From the NCBI GenBank assembly GCA_002320485.1, contig DCKW01000109.1, forward strand, positions 1 to 18,568: a stretch of 18,568 bases of DNA. The letters are read 5' to 3'. Below the pieces are notes generated by a model that saw nothing but the letters and a program-made list of their open reading frames with translations, made no database searches and was not told the DNA's origin. Source of the stretch: Micavibrio sp. UBA1664. Its GTDB lineage: Bacteria > Pseudomonadota > Alphaproteobacteria > Micavibrionales > UBA1664. Below, one piece after another: positions 1 through 6,491 of this stretch. Every line of letters starts with the position of its first letter. Within the stretch, counting starts at the first letter, position 1. The position numbers and the translations under genes are program-made.

Positions 1-105
1 CGTTGTCACACGATTATGAATTGTACTAAAACATGTCCGAAAGGGCTAAACCCTGCAAAGGCCATTGCTGAAATTAAAAAACTGATGGTTGCGCGCGCAG
101 CGTAA
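1..105 (+). CDS. sdhB: Succinate dehydrogenase iron-sulfur subunit, C-terminal end (5' truncated by window)
   Basis: The first 34 codons of the window, in frame 1 and ending in TAA, encode the end of SdhB, the iron-sulfur subunit of respiratory complex II (succinate:quinone oxidoreductase) on the cytoplasmic face of the inner membrane. The tail reads RCHTIMNCTKTCPKGLNP and then a charged helix. Cysteines fall at visible residues 2, 8 and 12, the 6- and 4-residue spacing of the last three cluster ligands in SdhB: two for the [3Fe-4S] centre and one closing the [4Fe-4S] centre. The PKGLNP motif is diagnostic of the family. The rest of the gene, and probably sdhCDA, lies left of the window. No clear terminator follows, so readthrough into the next gene 65 bases downstream is possible, though that gene has its own strong ribosome binding site. 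Confidence 0.95.
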   Translation, partial: RCHTIMNCTKTCPKGLNPAKAIAEIKKLMVARAA

Positions 106-170
106 AAAAGTATATTTTTATATTTATATAAATCATTTAAGCTAATCCAAAGGGATGGAGGAGCTTTATT

Positions 171-593
171 ATGATTTTATTTGATATTTTCACACATTTT
201 CCAAATCAGTTTCCGTTGATGGAAACAATTATTTCAGCCTTGGTTGCATTTGCACTTGGAACATTCTGGTATCATCCGAAAGTATTGGGGGATAAATGGG
301 CGGAGGCGCACAGCCTGCAAAAAGAAATCAAGCTGGGGCCGTTGGCTTATGTATTGGGACTGTTTTTATGGATGGTTACATCGGCCATTTATTCTTTTTT
401 AACGCAATTTTTAACACCGCCTACGATTGAGGCTTTGCTTGGGCTTTCCACATTTTTATGGGTTGGTTTTATATTGCCCTCCCATTTGATTAGCGGATTT
501 TACACTGGCAACAGACTGATGGTTGCCGCGGTCGATAGTTCGTATTACTTGGCCGGTCTTTACCTCTTTGCCGTGATACACGACGTATTATGA
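171..593 (+). CDS. DUF1761-type small integral membrane protein
   Basis: This 140-residue, very hydrophobic protein has about four predicted membrane segments (roughly residues 18-32, 58-78, 88-108 and 116-137). The motif FWYHPKVLGDKW at 32-43, just after the first segment, matches the FWY-P-G-W signature of DUF1761, a bacterial family of unknown function. The start is well supported: GGAGGAG at 157-163 lies seven bases before the ATG. The residues before the first membrane segment are slightly longer than I expect for the family, and Met17 would be the alternative start, but it lacks such a binding site. The stop overlaps the start of the downstream transporter by four bases (ATGA), which implies translational coupling and a two-gene operon. 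The biochemical role is unknown; the coupling suggests it works in the same membrane process as the transporter. Confidence 0.75.
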   Translation: MILFDIFTHFPNQFPLMETIISALVAFALGTFWYHPKVLGDKWAEAHSLQKEIKLGPLAYVLGLFLWMVTSAIYSFLTQFLTPPTIEALLGLSTFLWVGFILPSHLISGFYTGNRLMVAAVDSSYYLAGLYLFAVIHDVL

Positions 594-1864
594 TACCGTT
601 TTTAAAGGCACGACCTGTTTTAAGCTGGTGCCTTTATGACTGGGCCAATAGTGTATTGGCAACGATTATTTTTACCTTTGTATTTTCGGTGTATTTCGCG
701 CGCGGTGTCGTGGGTGATGAAACATTGGGCAGTTCCTATTGGGGATATGCGGTCGGGATTGCGGGTGCTTTGATTGCGCTTGCAGGCCCGATATTAGGGG
801 CAATATCAGATGCGCTTGGCCCGCGAAAGCCCCTTTTATTATTTTTGACAGCCATAACCATACTATCCACCGCGGCCATGTTCTGGGTTTTACCTGATCC
901 GTCCTATATTATGATTGCTCTTGTTCTTGTCGGCATTTCAACAATAGGATTTGAACTGGCACAGGCACAATATAATGCGATGTTGACTGATATTGCCGCA
1001 CCGGAAAATATGGGGCGTATTTCCGGTTGGGCCTGGTCGATGGGGTATTTCGGCGGTCTGATCTGTTTAGTGATTGCCTTGGTTGCATTTATCGGTATGG
1101 GCGATAATGTTACTGGATTACTGGCTATCAGTGATGAACAAAGCTTGAATGTAAGGGCGACATGTTTACTGGCCGCGATTTGGTATCTGGTCTTTGCCCT
1201 GCCTTTGTTTTTGTATGTGCCTGACCGGGCAAAACTGCCCAGGCAAAAGGGCTTGATAACAAAAGCCTTCCGGAATTTGTGGCGCACACTACGTGAGTTA
1301 TTTTCCACCAATGGCAATACCGGACGATTTTTGATTGCCTCTGCAATTTATCGAGATGGCCTCAATACTTTATTTACCGTAGGCGGACTGTATGCCGCAG
1401 GAACATTCGGAATGGATTTTCAGGAAATTATTATTTTTGCCATCGGTTTGAATGTAACATCAGGGATAGGTGCTTTTGCGTTTGCCTATCTGGATGATAT
1501 GCGCGGCGCGAAATGGACGATCATTGTTTCCCTGCTCGCCCTTATCATATTGGGAATAGGGATTATTGTTATTGAAAGCAAGACTACATTTCTTATTCTT
1601 GCACTGGCGCTGGGGTTGTTTATCGGTCCCGTGCAATCAAGCAGCAGGTCCCTCATGGCGCGACTGGCCCCTAAGGAAACAAGCGCGGAATTGTTCGGCC
1701 TTTATGCAATGACGGGAAAATCCATTGCATTTATGGGCCCTCTGGTTTTTGCCTTTGCCACGCAGGTGACGGATTCGCAACGTGTCGGTGTGGGGACGAT
1801 TATTCTATTCTGGCTTATAGGTCTTCTTTTACTATTAAAAGTGAGAGAGAAGCCTAGTTATTAG
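590..1864 (+). CDS. MFS transporter, ATG22/UMF1 family
   Basis: This is a 424-residue polytopic inner-membrane protein of typical MFS length, with about 12 hydrophobic segments. Near the N-terminus, YDWANS (residues 16-21) followed by a hydrophobic stretch rich in F and A is the hallmark of the ATG22-like/UMF1 branch of the major facilitator superfamily. The sequence LGAISDALGPRKP, after the second segment, is the usual G-D-G-R/K loop between TM2 and TM3. The yeast namesake exports amino acids from the vacuole; bacterial members have mostly unassigned substrates, so none is proposed. Its ATG overlaps the preceding DUF1761 stop by four bases, so the two are translationally coupled. Its last 11 bases overlap, tail to tail, the 3' end of the protease gene on the other strand, so the two 3' ends share coding sequence and no terminator fits between them. 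Confidence 0.85.
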   Translation: MIPFLKARPVLSWCLYDWANSVLATIIFTFVFSVYFARGVVGDETLGSSYWGYAVGIAGALIALAGPILGAISDALGPRKPLLLFLTAITILSTAAMFWVLPDPSYIMIALVLVGISTIGFELAQAQYNAMLTDIAAPENMGRISGWAWSMGYFGGLICLVIALVAFIGMGDNVTGLLAISDEQSLNVRATCLLAAIWYLVFALPLFLYVPDRAKLPRQKGLITKAFRNLWRTLRELFSTNGNTGRFLIASAIYRDGLNTLFTVGGLYAAGTFGMDFQEIIIFAIGLNVTSGIGAFAFAYLDDMRGAKWTIIVSLLALIILGIGIIVIESKTTFLILALALGLFIGPVQSSSRSLMARLAPKETSAELFGLYAMTGKSIAFMGPLVFAFATQVTDSQRVGVGTIILFWLIGLLLLLKVREKPSY

Positions 1865-2981
1865 AGCATTTTGCCAAACGGGTGTAATTTTTAAAAACAT
1901 ATCCTTCGTGGTATTCAGGGTCTTTAATTTTAATCCATTCACCTTCATCTGAAAGGACTTGCGTATTAAATCCTCTTGAAATTTGGCTGATAACATTGCC
2001 GTCCATTGAAGGTTTGTCACGAAAATTGAGTATATCGGCCTCGACTGTCCGACAGCCTAGAAATTCCGATAAATTCTCTGTTGTGCCGAAAGGCATTTCA
2101 GCGGATTTTTGCAGTATCATATCACTGATTGTGTGATGTTTTACCACTTTTGATGATAAATATATGCTGGAATTTGTCGCTATGATATAGGGTGTGTTTC
2201 TGACCCGTATCGTAACGGGGCCACCGCTGGCGCCTTGCGCAAGATTGCAATTGCTAGTGAAAATACCTTCCCGCATTGAGAAAAGGCTGCAATAAGAATC
2301 TTCAGTTAATCCGACACGGTCGGCAGAATAACCTGCCGTACTCAATGGTCTGACCGGCCTGCCGCGATAATCAGGAAATACCAAACCCGGAATAATGGCC
2401 TCCGGTAATTCAGTCTGATCCAGTCGTACAATCGCACTGTCAGGCCCTTGGCTGTTGCCAACATAATTAACCATAACGGAGGATCCCGCGCTTTTAAAAG
2501 TTTTTAAACGGCCCTCATCTATATAGGTGGTCGTAAAATTTATTGTGTGCGGCGGATTTATTGCACCCGTATAATCGACTACAGCATGCCCGGCGGTTAA
2601 GAGGTAAATATGATCGGTATCATAGGGGTTATGAATGATAGACCCGCTTCCTGTTCCAGTGTTTTGGCCGGTAATACGCCCCGTCATATTGTAATAAGCG
2701 TTACTTAAAGGAACGGGATGACGCCGATCCGTATATGAAACAGAATTGGCATAGGAGGCATTTTTATCAATTTGAAATCCCAGCGGATTTTTTATCTTTT
2801 CCAGAATTTCGATAGGGGCTGAAACCTGATTAAAGTGGCGGGAAAAATCCAATTCATACGGGGAGGGCGGTAATTCAACATTTTCTGATAAATAGCATAT
2901 CGCTCCTGCCCCGGCGACTAAGGCAGGATTAACGCACGACGCTAAGGCTTGAACAATTTTAAATCCCTGTTTTCTATTCAT
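1854..2981 (-). CDS. Membrane-anchored trypsin-like serine protease with C-terminal SH3-like domain
   Basis: This 375-residue protein begins with a short basic N-terminus and a hydrophobic segment at about 11-31 (signal anchor or signal peptide), so the body should be periplasmic or exported. The middle is a chymotrypsin-fold protease. The catalytic triad is visible as LLTAGHA (His132), GPDSAIVRL (Asp181) and QGASGGPV (Ser252, oxyanion-hole context). Cys231 and Cys245 flank the catalytic region and could form a disulfide. Residues about 310-370 form an SH3b-like domain (start CRTVEADILNFRDKPS, end GYVFKNYTRL), usually a cell-wall or peptide-binding module. No ribosome binding site is evident before the chosen ATG, which sits in a poly-A/T stretch, but the signal-like N-terminus supports it. 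The substrate is unknown. The two-domain layout suggests a cell-envelope or secreted protease. It is probably monocistronic, with a divergent palindrome 72 bases upstream. Confidence 0.82.
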   Translation of the reverse strand: MNRKQGFKIVQALASCVNPALVAGAGAICYLSENVELPPSPYELDFSRHFNQVSAPIEILEKIKNPLGFQIDKNASYANSVSYTDRRHPVPLSNAYYNMTGRITGQNTGTGSGSIIHNPYDTDHIYLLTAGHAVVDYTGAINPPHTINFTTTYIDEGRLKTFKSAGSSVMVNYVGNSQGPDSAIVRLDQTELPEAIIPGLVFPDYRGRPVRPLSTAGYSADRVGLTEDSYCSLFSMREGIFTSNCNLAQGASGGPVTIRVRNTPYIIATNSSIYLSSKVVKHHTISDMILQKSAEMPFGTTENLSEFLGCRTVEADILNFRDKPSMDGNVISQISRGFNTQVLSDEGEWIKIKDPEYHEGYVFKNYTRLAKCSNN

Positions 2982-3053
2982 TTTTTTAAATACTAAAAAA
3001 TACGAATAGATATGTCAAAAGAAAAAATGATTTATATTTAAAATATCATGCTT

Positions 3054-3075
3054 AATGTAACAATTTTGTTACATT
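3054..3075. promoter_or_regulatory. Operator-like perfect inverted repeat between divergent genes
   Basis: AATGTAACA (3054-3062), a four-base spacer, then TGTTACATT (3067-3075) form a perfect 9-bp inverted repeat. It lies 72 bases upstream of the protease start and 45 bases upstream of the 105-residue protein, in the only short stretch able to hold both promoters. The size and symmetry fit a dimeric regulator site. There is no T-run on either side, so it is not a terminator. The regulator is unknown. Confidence 0.5.
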
Positions 3076-3120
3076 TCAGTCTTATTTAGAACCTTATTTC
3101 CACTTATAAGTTATATTATT

Positions 3121-3438
3121 ATGAAAGTAGGAAATAAAATATTCGATAGTATTTACGGCTTGAAAAAAGTCGAGGCAAATACATCGGCTTTTCGTGATCG
3201 CGATAACGGCGGCTCTGTTTCCTTACGTAATAAATCATTTGCCGAAATTCGCGCCAAAATGGACCAGGTGCAGGCTGAATCCGGTTATAAATCCAAACTA
3301 GACCCGCGCATTGCTGTCGCTTTAACAGTGGCGAATAGTAATAAAATATTTTCGGTTACGGGTGATCCCCATAATGAAAATGATATTATTCACGATCATT
3401 CTTTTAATCGTGGGCAAACCACCAATATTGAGGTTTAA
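3121..3438 (+). CDS. Hypothetical 105-residue soluble protein
   Basis: I do not recognise this protein. It has no signal peptide or membrane segment, a Lys/Arg-rich N-terminal half (KSFAEIRAKMDQVQAESGYKS looks helical) and a polar C-terminus containing several His, Asn and Asp residues (about 82-93). Support for it being real: it fills the space between the divergent palindrome and slyX, no larger reading frame overlaps it, and its codons look like those of its neighbours. There is no Shine-Dalgarno sequence. A TATAAG at 3105-3110, only about ten bases before the ATG, could be a -10 element giving a nearly leaderless transcript. It converges on slyX with a 13-base gap. The function is unknown; it could belong with the protease across the shared control region, but only proximity suggests that. 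Confidence 0.5.
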   Translation: MKVGNKIFDSIYGLKKVEANTSAFRDRDNGGSVSLRNKSFAEIRAKMDQVQAESGYKSKLDPRIAVALTVANSNKIFSVTGDPHNENDIIHDHSFNRGQTTNIEV

Positions 3439-3451
3439 GTTATAAAGATTG

Positions 3452-3658
3452 TTACCAATGCGGGGGTTTGACATTGGCCTGATCTTCTCCGCCTATCGAC
3501 GATTCAAGATCATCCAACTTATGATTGGTTTTTGATAATTGTTGTTTTAGTCTGTCAATTTCATTCCATTGATTACGAATAACATCAGATAATTCAGCCA
3601 CAGTTTTTTCAAGATGGGCCAAAGCGGTTTCAAGATTGATTATAGTTTGATCAGACAT
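3452..3658 (-). CDS. slyX: SlyX-family small coiled-coil protein
   Basis: This 68-residue protein is almost entirely a heptad-patterned helix (about residues 6-52: INLETALAHLEKTVAELSDV, then NEIDRLKQQLSKTNHKLDDL) and ends in KPPHW. The short coiled coil plus a terminal PPH-aromatic tail is the SlyX signature. The family is widespread in proteobacteria and has no firmly established function; it is named for its location beside slyD in enterobacteria. Here it lies 28 bases downstream of the SH3-like membrane protein on the same strand, with no terminator between, so it may be cotranscribed with it. That neighbourhood differs from the enterobacterial one. The ribosome binding site is weak (a GTCGGA-like sequence). 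Confidence 0.85.
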   Translation of the reverse strand: MSDQTIINLETALAHLEKTVAELSDVIRNQWNEIDRLKQQLSKTNHKLDDLESSIGGEDQANVKPPHW

Positions 3659-3686
3659 GTAAATCCGACTCTATACCACTATCATG

Positions 3687-4703
3687 CTAAGGGCAATTAT
3701 ATCCGCGTGGTTTGGGGGATAGGAATTTGCTACTGACATAATAAGGGACATCCATTTCTCCTTGTAATCTCACATGAGCCCATCGGGTTGCACCTGCAAA
3801 GGCAAATCCTTTAACGGCAACGCACGATCCATCTTTCAACGTTCCCGCCTTGTTATCATTCGTATCAGTGCTCATGGATGTTCTGTAATTCAACCCGCCT
3901 TCTGCGTTAACAACGTAATTAAATTGCGAGGTCGGTTGTGGGACTATGTCATTTTGAATTGCATTTTGCGGACGGCCATTGCTTGCAAAATCCTCAGTTG
4001 CGCCCTGATTAGTAATTATTATGGCTCCGGCAATCAACGCACTATTAAGGGCGAATGATAAGGGATTGATAATAGCATTTTTTATTTTATTTTTTGTAAC
4101 CGATTTCATGTGAGGGATATCGGCTATAAATAATCGCCAACGTTTTCGCCTGGTATGCCCTGCATCATCATCAGAACTCAGCGTTTTATTAAAAAGGCCT
4201 GTTTCCAAGTGATGGGCAAGTTGTTTTGTCACTTTATCAACGTCATCAACGGCCTGTACGCGGACATTTCCTAAATCTTTTCGGATCATTTCACTTAATA
4301 CCGCAACTTGATCAGGACGCTGATATCTCAAATAATCATCCAAAGTACCTTTTTTAAGGTGTTTTTTTACAAGTTCAGCGATGTTGTTAACACTAATAGT
4401 AAAGTCTGGTAATCTATGGTTATCTGAAACCTTAAAACTATTCGAAGAATATGTTTGGGGGCCTACTTTTCTCGCACCATATTTTAATGAGGTAGCTTTA
4501 GAGGGTGATACCGGTGGAACGAAAGAAATATTTCGTATCATAGCAATTCCAGCTTGCTGCCCTCTAATATGTCCAGTAATTTCAGGATGTCTTCTTGTTG
4601 CAGGAGAGTCCAAGCCTTTTTGTGCATCATGTTGGGCTTGTAGCCTATCTTTTTGAAATCTTAAAGCAGTATTGATTCCATAAGGCCCATTTGGATCAGT
4701 CAT
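3687..4703 (-). CDS. Single-pass membrane protein with periplasmic SH3-like domain
   Basis: Numbered from the preferred start, this is a 338-residue protein. Residues 1-205 are hydrophilic with no recognised domain and contain a charged helical part (about 105-175) and a basic cluster RRKRWR at 185-190. A single hydrophobic segment lies at about 211-233 (INPLSFALNSALIAGAIIIT). Residues about 261-329 form an SH3b-like domain (YVVNAEGGLNYRTS start, WAHVRL and YYVSSKFLSP end). The basic cluster before the membrane segment predicts a cytoplasmic N-terminus and a periplasmic SH3 domain. I chose the ATG at 4701-4703 because AAGGTGA sits five bases upstream; the in-frame ATGs at 4745 and 4730 have no such site and encode no conserved extension. 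The function is unknown. The membrane segment and SH3 domain resemble those of the protease at 1854-2981. It lies 105 bases downstream of the thiolase gene. Confidence 0.7.
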   Translation of the reverse strand: MTDPNGPYGINTALRFQKDRLQAQHDAQKGLDSPATRRHPEITGHIRGQQAGIAMIRNISFVPPVSPSKATSLKYGARKVGPQTYSSNSFKVSDNHRLPDFTISVNNIAELVKKHLKKGTLDDYLRYQRPDQVAVLSEMIRKDLGNVRVQAVDDVDKVTKQLAHHLETGLFNKTLSSDDDAGHTRRKRWRLFIADIPHMKSVTKNKIKNAIINPLSFALNSALIAGAIIITNQGATEDFASNGRPQNAIQNDIVPQPTSQFNYVVNAEGGLNYRTSMSTDTNDNKAGTLKDGSCVAVKGFAFAGATRWAHVRLQGEMDVPYYVSSKFLSPKPRGYNCP

Positions 4704-4708
4704 ATAAT

Positions 4709-4715
4709 TCACCTT
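4709..4715 (-). promoter_or_regulatory. Shine-Dalgarno site that decides the start of the SH3-like membrane protein
   Basis: On the minus strand the sequence reads AAGGTGA, five bases before the ATG at 4701-4703. This is the only good ribosome binding site near the three candidate in-frame ATGs and supports the 338-residue form over the longer 352-residue form. Confidence 0.65.
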
Positions 4716-4808
4716 ACTTTGAATGTTCATTATTAATACATACAAATTTTATTATATGCAAATAAAAAACAGCTTGAAAGCGGTTTAATAACTTATTTAT
4801 TGGGAATT

Positions 4809-5939
4809 TTAAACTTTTTCCAAAATCACTGCCGTACCCTGACCGCCGCCGATACACATTGTGGCGAGGCCGTATTTGACATTCTCACGGTTCATCAGGG
4901 AGGCAAGTTTTCCTGTAATCCGCGCACCGGATGCGCCGAGAGGGTGCCCTAATGCGATGGCACCGCCATCGATATTAATGTTGTCCTGACCTTCGATATC
5001 TAGGGCTTTCAATACGGATATGGATTGCGCGGCAAATGCCTCGTTCAATTCAACCAAACCAATATCCTTCATAGACAAACCTGCGCGTTCTAAGGCCTTA
5101 TTTGTGGCAGGAACGGGGCCAAATCCCATAATTTCAGCCTTACAGCCTGCAACCGCAACCGATTTGATACGTGCCAGAATTGGCAAATCATGTTTTTTCG
5201 CATAATCTTCTGTTGCAACCAGCACCGCGGCGCATCCGTCTGTTAAAGGAGAAGACGTTCCCGCGGTCACAGTCCCGTTTTCATCAAAGGCCGGCTTCAA
5301 TCCTGCAAATCCTTCCAGTGTGGCATCATGGCGAATACATCCGTCCTCAGCAACATCTCCGACCCCGACAATTTCATCGTCAAATTTCCCTGTTGAGACG
5401 GCATCGGAAGCCTTTTTATGAGAGGCAAGGGCAAATTTTTCCTGATCTTCACGGCTAATATTATATTTCTCAGCCAGATTTTCGGCCGTAATACCCATCG
5501 ACATATATGCTTGCGGATAGATTTCACCGAGGCGGGGGTTCGGCATCGGGTTGAACCCGCCCATCGGAATGCGCGTCATTGATTCGACACCACCGGTAAG
5601 GAATACCTCGCCAGCATCCATCTGCGCATATCCTGCCGCCATCTGGATGGTAGTCATGGAGGATCCGCAAAAACGGTTAACGGTTGCCCCTGCAACGGAT
5701 TCTGGAAGCTGGCATAACTGCCCGACAATTTTGGCAAGGTTAAAACCCTGCTCGGCCTCGGGAAAAGCGCACCCCAGCAATAAATCCTCAATATCATCCT
5801 TGTTGACGCCTGTCTCGGACAATAAAGCGTTCAATACAGTCGCCGCCATATCGTCCGGCCTGACTTTGGCAAGAGCCCCCTTATTGGCAAAATGGAAGGG
5901 TGAACGCTTGTATCCGCATATGACGATATTTTTCTGCAT
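4809..5939 (-). CDS. Acetyl-CoA C-acyltransferase (FadA-like 3-ketoacyl-CoA thiolase)
   Basis: This 376-residue enzyme is of standard thiolase length. It should carry out the last step of fatty-acid beta-oxidation, cleaving 3-ketoacyl-CoA with CoA to give acetyl-CoA and a shortened acyl-CoA, in the cytosol. Visible active-site elements are nucleophile Cys91 in TVNRFCGSSM, the NEAF motif at 299-302, His332 in GGAIALGHPLGASGAR, and Cys362 in MCIGGGQG. The GCAFPEAEQGFN stretch (56-66) and the TVNR context favour the FadA/degradative branch over the biosynthetic PhaA/AtoB type, but substrate length cannot be told. An in-frame upstream ATG at 6047 would add 36 unrelated residues and overlap the divergent gene. 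The start at 5939 begins the conserved fold (VICGYKRSPF) and has AAAGGA seven bases upstream. No fadB-like partner lies in the window. A 7-bp inverted repeat just upstream may control it. Confidence 0.93.
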   Translation of the reverse strand: MQKNIVICGYKRSPFHFANKGALAKVRPDDMAATVLNALLSETGVNKDDIEDLLLGCAFPEAEQGFNLAKIVGQLCQLPESVAGATVNRFCGSSMTTIQMAAGYAQMDAGEVFLTGGVESMTRIPMGGFNPMPNPRLGEIYPQAYMSMGITAENLAEKYNISREDQEKFALASHKKASDAVSTGKFDDEIVGVGDVAEDGCIRHDATLEGFAGLKPAFDENGTVTAGTSSPLTDGCAAVLVATEDYAKKHDLPILARIKSVAVAGCKAEIMGFGPVPATNKALERAGLSMKDIGLVELNEAFAAQSISVLKALDIEGQDNINIDGGAIALGHPLGASGARITGKLASLMNRENVKYGLATMCIGGGQGTAVILEKV

Positions 5940-5957
5940 GAATAATTCCTTTATGTG

Positions 5958-5977
5958 ATAGTAATTTATTTTACTAT
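5958..5977. promoter_or_regulatory. AT-rich inverted repeat upstream of the thiolase gene
   Basis: ATAGTAA (5958-5964), six bases, then TTACTAT (5971-5977) form a perfect 7-bp inverted repeat. It lies directly upstream of the thiolase ribosome binding site, in the 106-base divergent promoter region shared with the FYDLN gene. It could be an operator, but AT-rich symmetry of this length also arises by chance. Confidence 0.25.
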
Positions 5978-6045
5978 TGATATTGTTTCTTAAAAAGTTT
6001 AATTCAACTTTAATAAAGAAAAAAGAGTAGAAAGGTAAAAGTCTC

Positions 6046-6417
6046 ATGGCCGATCGTGGTATGAAAAGAATTTGCGCTTCATGCGGTACAAAATTTTACG
6101 ATTTCGGAAAATTACCGGTGATTTGCCCGTCTTGCGGCGCGGAATTTACAGGCGAGGTTCAGGTGAAATCCAGACGCAGCCGCTCTTCGATTACACCTGA
6201 CACGGTAAAACGTGACGAAATTGAAGCAAAGAATAAAAAAGCAGTCGTCAACGACGATGATGATGACGATACAATTTCGCTTGATGACCTTGATGAAGGT
6301 GATGATGATGATTTTGACGACGATATGGATATCGATGATATGGACAACGATGACGATGATGATTTGTCTGATCTTGATGGTGATATCGATATCGATGTCG
6401 ACGATGACGACAGATAA
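6046..6417 (+). CDS. FYDLN-type zinc-ribbon protein with long acidic tail (TIGR02300-like)
   Basis: This 123-residue protein begins with a zinc ribbon, CASC (Cys10, Cys13) and CPSC (Cys27, Cys30), separated by KFYDFGKLPVI. The family consensus is FYDLN; here it reads FYDFG. A basic linker (RSRRS region, about 41-60) leads to a nearly uninterrupted Asp-rich tail from about 70 to 122, broken only by a few hydrophobic residues. The combination matches the FYDLN_acid/TIGR02300 family of alphaproteobacteria, whose function is not established; zinc binding is inferred from the cysteines. The acidic tail is encoded by GAT/GAC runs and gives misleading Ser- or Met-rich reading frames on other frames and strands. 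AAAGG about nine bases before the ATG serves as ribosome binding site. It diverges from the thiolase gene and ends at a good intrinsic terminator. Confidence 0.9.
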   Translation: MADRGMKRICASCGTKFYDFGKLPVICPSCGAEFTGEVQVKSRRSRSSITPDTVKRDEIEAKNKKAVVNDDDDDDTISLDDLDEGDDDDFDDDMDIDDMDNDDDDDLSDLDGDIDIDVDDDDR

Positions 6418-6457
6418 TCAATCGCGGCTCATCGCCTGATTCATTAGAAGATATAAG

Positions 6458-6491
6458 CGGTCTAGTTTTTTACAAAGCTAGACCGTTTTTT
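6458..6491 (+). terminator. Intrinsic terminator after the FYDLN gene
   Basis: CGGTCTAG (6458-6465) pairs with CTAGACCG (6478-6485). The stem extends inward through one G-U and three A-T pairs to a four-base loop and is followed by six T (6486-6491). The T-run lies on the + strand, so it ends the FYDLN transcript. It also overlaps the last codon of the EAL gene on the other strand, which it could terminate only weakly. Confidence 0.85.

Noticed and set aside
904..1317. Minus-strand open frame inside the MFS transporter
   Set aside because: Antisense shadow of a clear membrane transporter gene; no family resemblance.
4704..4745. Upstream ATGs of the SH3-like membrane protein
   Set aside because: No ribosome binding site precedes them, while AAGGTGA precedes the ATG at 4701-4703.
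5551..5958. Plus-strand open frame of 135 residues across the thiolase gene
   Set aside because: Antisense shadow of a well-conserved enzyme; its sequence resembles no known protein.
5940..6047. Upstream extension of the thiolase to an ATG at 6047
   Set aside because: The added 36 residues do not match thiolases, overlap the divergent FYDLN start, and the ATG at 5939 has a proper ribosome binding site and begins the conserved fold.
6159..6439. Ser-rich (minus) and Met/Thr-rich (plus) frames over the acidic tail
   Set aside because: They arise from GAT/GAC repeats coding the Asp-rich tail in the correct frame.
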